Source of the DNA: Sinohyriopsis cumingii
Lineage: Eukaryota > Mollusca > Bivalvia > Unionida > Unionidae
Assembly (NCBI GenBank): GCA_028554795.2
Contig: CM068832.1
Location: 86,204,511-86,268,510, forward strand
Length of the DNA stretch: 64,000 nt
Direction: 5' to 3'
Shown here: positions 53,955-63,741 of the stretch, piece after piece
Numbering within the stretch: position 1 is the first letter of the stretch
Layout: each line of letters opens with the position of its first letter
Notes under the pieces: model-generated
What the model saw: only the letters and a program-made list of their open reading frames with translations
Told to the model about the DNA's origin: nothing
Databases searched by the model: none
Made by a program: the position numbers and the translations under genes

Positions 53955-56900
53955 GTATTTTAGGGAACTATTCATGCTTCAAAACATACTCTGTACATAG
54001 AAGATAATATACATAATCTTGCACAGATTAAGAAAACAGAGGAGACATTTGCATTCTCTAAGTTGGATTTTACCACAGGTGTTTTGGGAAAGAGAAGATA
54101 TAGAACGCGCGCTTCATTGTTCAAATCGACTTATCGTACATCCATCCGTCACACGTGTGTTCACATCTTTTAATGTAGATCTAATACCGCTTTCTTTTTA
54201 ATTTCACTGACATTAACCTTATGAGAAGTTATGTTTTGGATATGTTGTAGCGGGTATAATTGATTTTACCCTAGAAGAGAATCTACTTTTTAAACATTTA
54301 TTGATGTGAAACATTTCACAGAATAAGAGGTGAACTGTAATGTTTCAATCATCTAATGTCTATAGATTATGATTTTTATTGGGTGGCAAATTGGTACTTT
54401 AACTGATCTTTAACAAGTCTCTTGCTCACGAGCAAAACAACGATGGTTTGATGGGTTTTTTTGTAAGTAGCAATAGCGCATAGAGAACGTATTTGACGCG
54501 GTGAAACTTTACCCAAGAGCAAATAGTTGCCTTTGTGAATGCAAAAAATATACAAAAAAAAAAAAAAACAACAAAAAACACGGTAGTCATTTTTCCTACT
54601 ACGTTGTAACAATTGCACGTTTGTAGGTGCGTGATCATCCATCCAAGATCGGTGATTTTTCGGAGTTTATATGATTTCGTCCAGCTCACCACACTCAAAG
54701 CCATAGATTATATCTGGCAATAATCTAGAGATATTCTTGCACAACGTTTGCTACATTGTCAACATTGCATTATTTAGCATGTTATCATTAAGAAGCACCT
54801 ACAATGTCATTGTAGAGTTTTGACTAACAACTTTCCAATATCTATATTTTACCTCTCAAGCTTTTACTATCACAATATATACATATAAAAGTCAAAAAGT
54901 GGTCTCCGTTTCGTTTAGCCCAAACGTTTGACCGTATATCCAATATATCCTGCCGTTTTAGTACAATTATATTGTAACAAATATTACTACATGACTCATT
55001 TCATATTCATTCCTTTCTAACAGCGAAACCAAAATAAAAGCGTGATGCCTTGTACCCGTCATTATAAATTAATTTATACACAAAGAGTTGTTCTACATTC
55101 AGTATAATGTGTTTTTAAAACGTGATTTGCTACAGTAATTTAAATCGTGATGGCGAGATGATGTTATTTATATGTTTGAAAACAAAATAAGTAACGTGAG
55201 CGCTGAAGAGGAGTTCTGGCAAATTATTTCCAAAAGTGCGATGAATAATTATGATTGTAATGTATACATTACTCAGCATAATACAATAGCATAACACAAT
55301 ATCATAATACAATAGCTTGATAGCAATAACTTATATATGCAAAATCCCTCACTTACCATTTTCTTCCAATCTTTAAGCCAGTTTTTAAATGATCATTTGT
55401 AAGCATACAAATTCATTTTATAAACTTATATTTGATTTCATTATAATTCTTTCACTGCATTTAAACTGTGCCTAAAAGTGAAATAGTATTGGTAAGCTCA
55501 CTAGCAACTTATTTCACGCTCAGTCACATTGATATTTAGCGGGTCGTTTATGTTTATTTATGATTTCAATTTACGTCACGATATAAGTGATCGTTGAGTG
55601 ATAAGGCTTTATTGGTTGTTAAAACACCATTGAAACGCATGCAAATACTACTAAATACCTGTTTCGCTCTTTTTAAAATTGTGTCACTTTTACCAGATAC
55701 TGCTCGTAACGAAATAAAAGATCATTTTTCCTGCATGTGGTTTGTCTTCTGTATTATCTTTGGTATCCATTACATGTAGCACAAATTGCATCAAGTAAGA
55801 CTCATTTACTTTCATTCCTATGGAGTCAAGTCCTTTTGCTCTATAATTTCCCTACCATCGCCTTACAGACACAACTAGCACAGCCTACCATTATAACTAC
55901 AACAGTAAAGTGCAAAGATAGAGGATATGGTAGGAATATGCACACACATAAGCAGACATGCCTATATACTATGGTAAATGCAGTGAAAGAAAGAAATTTT
56001 GACAGATACAAATACATTCTTATACACTATCATCCTTTCCGTGAAAGCTGATAAACATTTTGGAGTTCTTACACAAATCCAGATTTGTATAAACATTAAA
56101 CAAAATGGAAGCAAACAAATCAAGGCTAAGGGACGGGCATTGGTTTGGCTTCGTTTACAATCCAATAAGTGGGCTTATAACTTGTAATACTGTTTTTCGT
56201 TTGGTGAGAAGGAGTGTTTAGATATATTATAACCACACACGTCCTTGCATACTAACCAATTGTGGTAACTTTGCATTTTCAATACACACTTTTTTGTCTA
56301 ATAGCTTTGTCTCTAATTGTGCTGAAAACCCTTAATAACTTCCGATACGTTGGGAACATTAGATTATACAGTAAACCAAATACTGGAAAATTGGTGGATT
56401 AAACGCTAGTCAACGTATTTGTTGTGAGAATGACAACATAATGGTCGAGCTCGTCATAATATGTAGTCTACGGGTTTAAATAAGAATAAGTGATTCCTGT
56501 CTTCCAAACATAATACAGTTGACATATATACCCATAGGATAATCTATCCATTACTCTGACCATTTTCGATATATACACTTTTAATTTATGATAGTATATT
56601 AGTACTTGTTGTACGTTTGTGTGTGTTTGAACATTCCCTTTCAACTTCAACTTTTCTATCAATAAGTACCAGGGAGCGAGTGATGCTATGATTACGTGTG
56701 AACAATAATAATATATGCAAATATTCTCATTCTTGTGTGGTTGAAGTCTCGTAATGGTTAGTGCATTTTTTCTACATGTTCAATCTTTGTATCGTAATGT
56801 GTTCTTGCAAATTTAATAAACCTGTTGTATATCCATTTGTGATTTGTTTAAAAAGTCATCGCATATAGAAGTAGAAAAACGCGCATTTTGGAAATGTTGA

Positions 56901-57709
56901 CAAACTGAAATGTGACAATTTATCGTTTTAAATAATTCCCAAATTACTGCAAGTCCGAAAAAGCAAGAACTTACGTCTACTCAGTTTTTCTCTGCATGTG
57001 GATAATTCACGTCACATTTCTAATAAAATTTTAAATGCTAAGAACATTGTTGATTTAAAAGCAAATTGCGAGACTGGTAGTCATTTATGTAAGTGAATTA
57101 TCTGTTGACAAACATTTTAGGAGTTATTTGCTATTTAACTCGAAACTGGAAAAGGCTTACATTCCGATAAACCTGGAATAAATGTAGCAGCTTTTTTTTT
57201 TTTTTTTACCGGAACCTGGAATTCATGTCTTTTAATTTCACAATGCAGCTGTAATAGGTATTTCTAAGTTTGTTTGTAGTCAGTTTGTTACTAGACTCAA
57301 CCTAAAATAATCTTCAGAGGAGAGCGAATGATTTTCATATTCACACGACCTTTTGTCTGAATGTGTTGGATTAGAAGACATTACTGGATATAAATGGTTT
57401 TGTTGGCTAGGGTCGCTTTCAGCAGAACGTCTCACAACACGATTTTGTTCATTCCTTTTATAGATATATTGCTTAGCGCCCAAAGCCTACAAAACAGATG
57501 CTGGTTCGAATCCTACCATCAAACCAGCCTAGGCAGCTTCATTGGTGTGTCCTTGATTAAGACACTTTATCCAACTCGACTCGACATTTCATACGTGTGT
57601 GTGTGGTGCTTTTCCTTAAAGAGCCAGGCCAAACCAAAACAAACACTTTTCGTTGCATTCGTATAGGATTGTGTCGCATTGGTTTCACGTGTTTAATTAT
57701 ACCTTTTAG
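53723..57709 (+). other. Long intron of SAMHD1-like gene
   Basis: Starts GTAAGA, ends TTTTAG. Contains (TTG)n(TTA)n at 53907-53954 and an A-run near 54556. I see no coding family inside it. Confidence 0.75.
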
Positions 57710-57814
57710 CATGAGGCCATTTCGGAATTCTTGTTGGAAAAGATGTTCGAGGACAGCAGTTACAAACTGGTAGATGATGGTGTTGATATTCAACTCATTA
57801 AAGATCTGATTCAG
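57710..57814 (+). CDS. SAMHD1: SAMHD1-like dNTPase, fourth visible exon
   Basis: A 105-bp phase 0-0 exon between TTTTAG and CAGgtatgt. It encodes HEAISEFLLEKMFED ... DIQLIKDLIQ, matching the HEQ-containing helix (human His233, active site) and the following segment of the HD domain. The preceding intron is 3,987 bp and holds only simple repeats. The next expected segment (around KWDYFARD in the family, with the last metal-binding Asp upstream of the C-terminal lobe) is not found before 61.3 kb, so the gene must continue to the right if it is intact. Confidence 0.9.
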
Positions 57815-58120
57815 GTATGTACACATTTCTGACACAAGATTGAGATCGAAAAATATTCATATACCTAGTGTGGTCTTGCATTAAATTCACAATTACCGAA
57901 TTCAAACATTTAACAGAAACTATTTTGGAAACTAATTGGTGGCGGGAATATTAACTTCTTATTTGCAAAAAAGTAGGTAACTGAAGGTATTGTATTTATA
58001 CTCAAGGAAAGAAGAAAGCACACCGTAAGCATGAAATTTTAAAGTTTTGGCATAAAGCAATGTGATATGTCAGTGCTATTGTTATGTCAAATTGTGATTG
58101 GCCCATGCCGCATTAATTCG

Positions 58121-58365
58121 AACTACAGTGTCGTAGTTTATAGTGATGTCTAGCATTGAGGCATCATGCCGCAGACATGTAGCATGATGCTCCACCCAAT
58201 CACATTATCCTGACACCAGACCGACCAGTACTAACACTGACCTCTTAATGCTGAGCGCCTAGCGAGGCAGCTGTTAGTACCATCTTTGTAAGTCTTTGGT
58301 ATGACTCGGCCTGGGTTCTGACCCACGACCTCCTGCTCTAACCACTAGGCTACCGAAGCGGTCCG

Positions 58366-58366
<1 letters not shown>
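58121..58366 (-). mobile_element. tRNA-derived SINE, minus strand
   Basis: Head at 58366-58305 (GTAGCCTAGTGGTTAGAGC, then GTGGGTCAGAACCC as a weakened B box), and body with CTCAGCATTAAGAGGTC and ATCATGCTACATGTCTGCGG. The 3' tail after CACTATAAACT is truncated. An (AT)n tract (58369-58410) abuts the head end. Confidence 0.88.
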
Positions 58367-58410
<44 letters not shown>

Positions 58411-58413
<3 letters not shown>

Positions 58414-59380
58414 TCGATATTACGTTGTTTCAACAGTCGCAAACGCTTCTATATTCGTTAAATCTGTGATACATTTCCACTGATTAATCATTAGCAATGT
58501 AATAAAATAGCAATGCAAATATTAATAATCCCTGTCTTCTAAGTGAATTAAACATGGGACACAATTTCCTCTGTGCTTTCCCTTTGATCTCTCTCATTCA
58601 CGCATGCATAATGAAGATAATAATTGGACGTCTTTGGAGAGAGAGAGAGAGAGAGGGAGAGAGAGAGAACCGAATTTGCACCAACTAGCCTGCAATAAAC
58701 CAGGACTTCGTCACAGTTAGCTGCACACGTTCTATGGAGTATTGGTAGTGTTAGCAATGATGCACAATTGCAATATTCTGTCAAGATCATAAGGTACATA
58801 TTTGGTTAGGAGGAATACAAATACCGTTATTTCATAACAACTTTTTTTTCCTTCCCCTATTTTATAACATATATTAATATTGGTCTGAAAACCGATTATT
58901 TAATAAGGTAGGATAGTAATTGAACAATAAACATTGGTACGGGTTATGAATAAATGGAGGATAAAATCAACCGTATGTACGGTAGTAATGTTCATTGAAT
59001 CATAATAATGACTTCGATCAACCGTACTGCATTGAAATGTTTGAATTACCGATTGCTGGTTGCTCATTTCATTTAGTCTATTTCACACTTGTTTAAATAG
59101 GCTTCGCATTCACAGTTCAATTACTTAACTATGATGTGTTTATAATGCTCTACTTTCTTCATTTAAACCATCTTTTATGTTCGAATCATAACTGTCTCTA
59201 ATATTTATTTAATAAATATGTATAAATATAAAAGTTCACAAATTAAATGAAGCAACTAGTCCTTTGCAAAAGAAATCTCGATTACTGGTTAGAAGAAAAA
59301 GAACTACATTTTATGCAGTACAAGTCTCGTTTCTTTTTAATGAAAAATGCATACATCTCGTGGTATAGCAATGATGCAGA

Positions 59381-59430
<50 letters not shown>

Positions 59431-59469
59431 AACTGACTACGAACAGTGCAAAACTAATATCTAGCTAGC
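58411..59469. other. Non-coding, microsatellites
   Basis: (GA)n at 58638-58669 and (AT)n at 59382-59428. No exon of the SAMHD1-like gene or other family recognised. Confidence 0.55.
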
Positions 59470-60160
59470 CTATGCGCTTTCGACTCTTAATGAGTCTTTT
59501 TCAAAGGCAAATACAAAACAGAGACAAGACAAAAAAATAAAACAAACCGTTGTCTTTTAAAGCCTTTCCATGACTATGACTTGTTGCGGATACTGAAAGA
59601 TATTTTATATTGGCCTAGAAATCTATGAACCATAGCTTCAGCTGTTATTGTATGTAAATTTATGTACGCGCAAAATATATCCCGGATATTTCATTGTTAT
59701 AGTTGTAATTATATATTTTTTGGGTGACTAATAAGCAAATTTAGAGAATCCTTGAAAATAAAACATGCAGGCTGCCAAAAGAAAATTTTATTTGTGAATG
59801 GCTGTATTTTTCTAGTCTTCTTGGTTTAAACCGCTTGGTTACAATGTTCTAAGGCGGTGTATCCAGAAAGATTCATTTTCTTACCTGTTTTCGGAACTCC
59901 ATTTGGGGTTGTGAGCAATTGCTATAAGTGTTACATCACTGAAAGTGTGGCCATGGGAGGAGAAGTGTTCTGCGACTGGGCTTCTGTATAGCCTCTTTGC
60001 CATCCAATCAGATCTATGAAGGTTGATCCTTTTGTATAGTTTTTTCAGTTTCTCCGACATAATAGATGCTACAGGTCTTACATGTGATAAATTACGTTCT
60101 CTGTTGTGCACGTTTTGCTTGATCCATGTATGTTCAGTTTTTTTCTAGTCACTGTGCTGG
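59470..60160 (-). mobile_element. Penelope-like element 3' part with GIY-YIG nuclease, degenerate
   Basis: Minus strand. The GIY-YIG endonuclease of Penelope-like retroelements is recognisable: TENVIYH and CKTCSIYYVGETEK (about 60115-60050), after a frame break NLHRSDWMAKRLYRSPVAEH and FSSHGHTFSDVTL (about 60030-59920), HNPKW, then FWIHRLRTL-stop-PSGLNQED (about 59860-59805), the usual C-terminus. Stops and a frameshift make it a pseudogene. Downstream, a hairpin and GAAA (59477-59496) resemble the conserved 3' segment of such elements. Reverse transcriptase is not seen upstream, so the copy is 5'-truncated. Other GIY-YIG-bearing retroelements cannot be excluded. Confidence 0.78.
59475..59510 (-). 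ncRNA. Hairpin plus GAAA, possible hammerhead remnant
   Basis: On the minus strand TTTGAAAAA is followed by a perfect 5-bp stem GACTC-ATTAA-GAGTC and directly GAAAGCGC. Hammerhead ribozymes of Penelope-like elements have CTGANGA, a short stem II, then GAAA. Here the first core strand is altered, so activity is doubtful. Confidence 0.35.
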
Positions 60161-60217
60161 AAAATGTCCTGGTTTCTAAATATGTTGGCAGGTTTTGCAC
60201 GTTTTATATTCTTTGTA

Positions 60218-60218
<1 letters not shown>

Positions 60219-60286
<68 letters not shown>
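60219..60286. repeat. (AT)n microsatellite
   Basis: About 68 bp of AT dinucleotides. Confidence 0.97.
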
Positions 60287-60287
<1 letters not shown>

Positions 60288-61278
60288 GCCATAACTTAAT
60301 GACTGTGAAGATACAAAGATAATACATAATATAAGTTTTATATAATGTACACAGTAATAAAAGCCACTAGACGTTATCAACAAAATCAAATTATCTATAG
60401 TTTCATCCAAATGATATTTTCAGATTGTTAATATAAAAAGGGGACAATTACAGTATTATTTTGAAACTAATAGCATATATATGTGCCTAAAACAAATTTA
60501 TTCTTAACGACGTTTTCACCCTTTGTCACACACCGTGGATGTTGACAACCATATCGCCCGGATGAAGTAATTCTGTTAGAATATCTCCGTACTGTGTGTT
60601 ATGTATGTGTTCGGTGAATCATTAAAATCCAGCTGTAAAGTTGTTTGGCTGGCATTTATGCGAAACAATTGTGATCACTTTAAAAGTTGTTATCTAGGGA
60701 AATGCAATTTGTATATTAGTGTGATTGATGTCAGTAAACTAATGTGTTGCGCTAATTAAAGTGTTGGCCACCACTAATATCATGTTCTTGTTTAATGTCT
60801 TTTGAAATTTGAAGTACGTACATTTGTATATAATAACGTTTTAGTTTCTGCTAACCTATTATTTGGAAAGTACAAATTGGATTTTCTCGTGTAAGTGCAA
60901 TGAGTCTCTATTTGGTATATGTCCACAGTTATCTCTAATTTTCTGCCTAGCTTTTACACTGCAGTTTTAATTTTCTCTGCACCTATATAAATTTAATCTC
61001 GTGCATTGTACAAGGCCTTTACATCTCTAGCTAGTGTTACCCTGTATATGTCTAATTTTCTTTGGTATTCATTTGCGTCCATTCTTCTGTAATATTATTT
61101 TCTCTCACCTTATCGAGTTTCTTTAAGTGTTCCATTATGTAGTTAAATGATGTTTTTGTTGTACATGTGTGGTATATTTTGTATGATCTACACAAATTTG
61201 TTTAGCTATGCATGCTAGTTTACTCTTTTTTTCGAATGTGCTATTTTCTCTTGTTTGGTGTCCCTTCTTCACGTATTA
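60287..61278. other. Non-coding stretch up to the young element
   Basis: AT-rich host-like sequence without recognisable exon or repeat. Base composition changes sharply at 61279. Confidence 0.6.
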
Positions 61279-61517
61279 AGCAGCAGAGGGGGCGAATCGG
61301 ACATTTTGTCCAATCGTTATTTTGCTTAATTATTACTTTCTGCACTCAACGATCTAGTGTCGTCAGCGCCTGGTAAAAAAAAAACGACGACGTCGTTGGG
61401 GGATCGTCCAAACGTCATTTGGTTTAATTAACACCTTCTGCGCGTCGATCCCCAGCGTCGTCAGCGTCCGGTAAGCACGTCGACGACCGCGTCGATGTCA
61501 TTGCCCCCTCTGCTGCT
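61279..61517. repeat. Element terminus: 15-bp inverted ends around ~98-bp tandem duplication
   Basis: AGCAGCAGAGGGGGC (61279-61293) recurs as its exact reverse complement at 61503-61517. Between them lie two direct copies of an imperfect 98-bp repeat (CGTTATTTTGCTTAATTA ... at 61315 and CGTCATTTGGTTTAATTA ... at 61413; CGTCAGCGCCTGGTAA at 61361 and CGTCAGCGTCCGGTAA at 61459), with CG-rich partly palindromic stretches such as ACGACGTCGT. The ATPase stop codon is only 33 bp further. The likeliest role is the terminal inverted repeat region of the element; a small separate insertion is the alternative. Confidence 0.7.
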
Positions 61518-61549
61518 AAGTGGTTATTTACAATGAAAATTATTTACAA

Positions 61550-62224
61550 CTAACCGAATATTTGGTCAAGTCCGATACGATATCGTGTCCGAGGATCATG
61601 TAAATTTATCGTTACAAATCCATGTGGGGTCGACTGAGCATGACTAAAAAAGTTTCGAAAAACATTAAAGTCCATGTCACCGCCGCACCATGTCTGCCAA
61701 ATATTTCGTAGCGTGTGTGTATCAACACCGTTGAACACAGCAAGAATATTACAGTTGTCTCTAATTACTTTTGGAATCTGAGTGTATCGTTGAGTGACAT
61801 ATATCACGTCAGTGTTTTTATGCCTGCCTCTGGAAAATATCCTAGCTGGGTTTTTTTGATTGTCTAACATAACATCATCGTACACGACTAGATTGTTAAC
61901 GTCGCCATCAATATCATCAATACCCGGTGCATCATTGATATCCGTAATAAACTCAATAACATTTTTTTTAGCGATCGCTGATGCATTCTCGTTGAAATCT
62001 TTCAACACCTCGTAGCATCGTTGATCATCTACGCTAGGAGCAACCAAATACAACTTATCCCACTTCATCCATCTCATTATTAAATTGAGTAACAATTGCG
62101 TCTTGCCGGATCCAGATGGTCCGATGATAATCATCCGGATCGAGTTTGGTAACGCTGCAACATGCTTAACTGGTTCTCTTGTTTTAGTCGCCGAAAAATC
62201 AATTATATTCATATCTCTATACAT
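61550..62224 (-). CDS. A32-like genome-packaging ATPase
   Basis: FtsK/HerA-superfamily ATPase of the A32 type, which in Polinton-related viruses drives DNA into the capsid. 224 residues from ATG at 62224, a normal length. Walker A GPSGSGKT at residues 35-42, Walker B LVVYDD at 112-117, followed by FSRGRHKNTDVIYVTQRYTQ (about 128-147), the conserved region after Walker B. An in-frame second Met (residue 5, MNIIDFS) is an equally good start and would leave more room for a promoter. The first ATG lies only 5 bp from the ATG of the divergent gene. No stops or frame breaks. This gene sets the element apart from retroelements. Confidence 0.93.
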   Translation of the reverse strand: MYRDMNIIDFSATKTREPVKHVAALPNSIRMIIIGPSGSGKTQLLLNLIMRWMKWDKLYLVAPSVDDQRCYEVLKDFNENASAIAKKNVIEFITDINDAPGIDDIDGDVNNLVVYDDVMLDNQKNPARIFSRGRHKNTDVIYVTQRYTQIPKVIRDNCNILAVFNGVDTHTLRNIWQTWCGGDMDFNVFRNFFSHAQSTPHGFVTINLHDPRTRYRIGLDQIFG

Positions 62225-62229
62225 AAATT

Positions 62230-62508
62230 ATGGATCTATATTGTGTGAAGTGTAGAGTACGTACTGGCACAAATGATATGACAACCGCTACAACAAGAAA
62301 TAACAGATCGGCCCTTACTGGCAAGTGTGTACAATGCGGTACAAAGAAATTTAGATTTATTTCTATTAGACCCGGAGATGTTTTAAAAAAAAGCGAGGAG
62401 GTGACATCGCAGCCAAATTGGCAAAACTCCCCGGAACACCGTGGGCAAAGTATCCAGGAGAAAAACACCTCCCAGGATATAACTACTGTGGCCCCGGAAC
62501 ACGATTAG
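62230..62508 (+). CDS. Zinc-ribbon (DUF5679-like) protein, 5' part of a split gene
   Basis: Starts MDLYCVKCRVRTGT; CVKC (residues 5-8) and CVQC (33-36) form a small zinc ribbon like the DUF5679 domain seen in giant viruses, virophages and Polintons. The conserved part ends at about residue 45 (KKFRFIS). After the A8 run (62385-62392) this frame runs on with unrelated sequence to a stop at 62508, while conserved coding continues in the -1 frame as the PLA2-like segment. In Polintons of other animals I know such zinc-ribbon and PLA2-like parts as one protein. Either the segments are linked by -1 ribosomal frameshifting or the gene has a one-base lesion. Function of the ribbon is unknown; nucleic-acid binding is inferred. 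Confidence 0.75.
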   Translation: MDLYCVKCRVRTGTNDMTTATTRNNRSALTGKCVQCGTKKFRFISIRPGDVLKKSEEVTSQPNWQNSPEHRGQSIQEKNTSQDITTVAPEHD

Positions 62509-62771
62509 ATATTAGACTCGATGATCAAAATCAGCCCAAACCCGGTGAGTATCCAATAAACGCTATCGATAAGGCGTGTCATGCTCATGATGTTGCTTAC
62601 TACAAAAGTAGCGATCTGCAACAGCGTCATATCGCGGATGTAAAATTAATTCACGCGTTAAATGCTATTCCTGATAAATCCGTCAAAGAAAAATTGGCCT
62701 CATGGTTGGTAAAATCGGCTATGAAAGGTAAATTAATGATTGGAAGCGGAGCTTCTGGCGCTGGTAATTGA
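62370..62771 (+). CDS. Phospholipase A2-like domain, 3' part of a split gene
   Basis: The open frame runs from after a stop at 62367 to 62771, but no ATG precedes the domain; the first Met codons come near its end. That argues it is reached from the zinc-ribbon frame upstream. Visible motifs: PWAKYPGEKHLPGYNYCGPG with the Ca-binding loop YxGPG type, and NAIDKACHAHDVAYY with the His-Asp catalytic pair, followed by SWLVKSAMKGK. This matches the parvovirus VP1-type / Phospholip_A2_4 family. In parvoviruses the domain is part of a minor capsid protein and acts on endosomal membranes during entry; a similar virion role here is inference. All visible catalytic residues are kept. Confidence 0.82.
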   Translation, partial: TRRCFKKKRGGDIAAKLAKLPGTPWAKYPGEKHLPGYNYCGPGTRLDIRLDDQNQPKPGEYPINAIDKACHAHDVAYYKSSDLQQRHIADVKLIHALNAIPDKSVKEKLASWLVKSAMKGKLMIGSGASGAGN

Positions 62772-62796
62772 AAACGATAGCGTTTATAATAACAAC

Positions 62797-63741
62797 ATGG
62801 AATCCATCTATTATTCTCCGAGAGGATACTGGAAGGGGAAGGCCGCAATTGGTAAGCTTGCAAGCGCTGCAAAGGTAACAAAGACCACTGCGGCTAATTG
62901 GTTATCCAAACAGGCTATATGGCAAATCTATCTACCACCGCCTAAACAAATCAACTTCTCGCGCTTTGATGTCAGCGTACCTAATGAAGTTCATCAGGCC
63001 GATATACTATTTTTGCCGCATGACAACGGTTACAAATACGCGCTAACCGTAGTTGATGTTGCGAGTCGATACAAACAAGCGGAGCCGTTAAAAACAAAGT
63101 CGGCAACTGAAGTAGCCGCTGCGTTTGAAAGAATTTATCGAAGAGGCCCTCTGCGCTGGCCAAATCTATTACAAGTTGATCCCGGTAGTGAATTTCGCGG
63201 CGCTGTTTTATCAACGCTGAAACATCATAGCGTCGCGATACGACGAGGTCATACTGCGCTACATCGTGATCAGGCAATTGTTGAACGATTCAATCGGACT
63301 CTTGCTGAACGGTTATTTGGATATCAATACGCGAAGGAATTCATCCAAGAAAAACGATCTCGTGAATGGGTTAAAAGGTTGCCAGGTGTAATTGCAGCGT
63401 TAAATAACGAGATTACCCGAGCAATCAACATGAAGCCCAGCGACGCGATTAAATACGAGTATATACCCGGAAAATCAAAAATAAATAGCGTTTCCAAGCC
63501 GATTCCTGGCGATGTCACTGTCAGATATCTATATGAACCAGGAGAGCTTGAAGGCGGTAAAAAAAGAGCTACTGATCCTATTTGGAGTGTTACCACACAT
63601 AACATATCAACGATAACACGATCAACTGGTAGACCACCGATCTATAGACTGGATTCAACTGCTCCTCAGCGCGGATTTACACGCGAGCAACTACAAGTGA
63701 TACCTAACGATACTCAATTGCCCCCACGTGGTCTTAACTAG
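62797..63741 (+). CDS. Polinton DDE (rve) integrase
   Basis: Joins the element's ends to host DNA. I chose ATG 62797 (MESIYYSPRGYW) because Polinton integrases start with this IYY-x-P motif; an earlier start at 62740 would overlap the PLA2-like frame. Product 314 residues. Order: helical N-terminal region with KVTKTTAANWLSKQ (26-39), RNase H-fold core with catalytic Asp69 (VHQADILFLP), Asp128 (LLQVDPGSEFRG) and Glu163 (DQAIVERFNRTL), the last two about 34 residues apart, then a basic C-terminal part (PGDVTVRYLYEPGEL) without the chromodomain seen in the old element at 5.2 kb. No frame breaks. Its stop overlaps the tail of the HNH gene by 8 bp. Confidence 0.94.
   Translation: MESIYYSPRGYWKGKAAIGKLASAAKVTKTTAANWLSKQAIWQIYLPPPKQINFSRFDVSVPNEVHQADILFLPHDNGYKYALTVVDVASRYKQAEPLKTKSATEVAAAFERIYRRGPLRWPNLLQVDPGSEFRGAVLSTLKHHSVAIRRGHTALHRDQAIVERFNRTLAERLFGYQYAKEFIQEKRSREWVKRLPGVIAALNNEITRAINMKPSDAIKYEYIPGKSKINSVSKPIPGDVTVRYLYEPGELEGGKKRATDPIWSVTTHNISTITRSTGRPPIYRLDSTAPQRGFTREQLQVIPNDTQLPPRGLN

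Noticed and set aside
54019..54201. Extra exon inside the long SAMHD1-like intron
   Set aside because: The frame is not compatible with the HD-domain order, since exons 3 and 4 already join conserved HGPFSH and HEA segments directly.
62651..62881. Minus-strand open frame over the PLA2-like region
   Set aside because: Antisense to the conserved PLA2-like segment, low complexity, no domain.
63324..63605. Minus-strand open frames inside the integrase gene (also 62981-63277)
   Set aside because: Shadows of a well-supported integrase frame with all catalytic residues; the antisense products resemble nothing.
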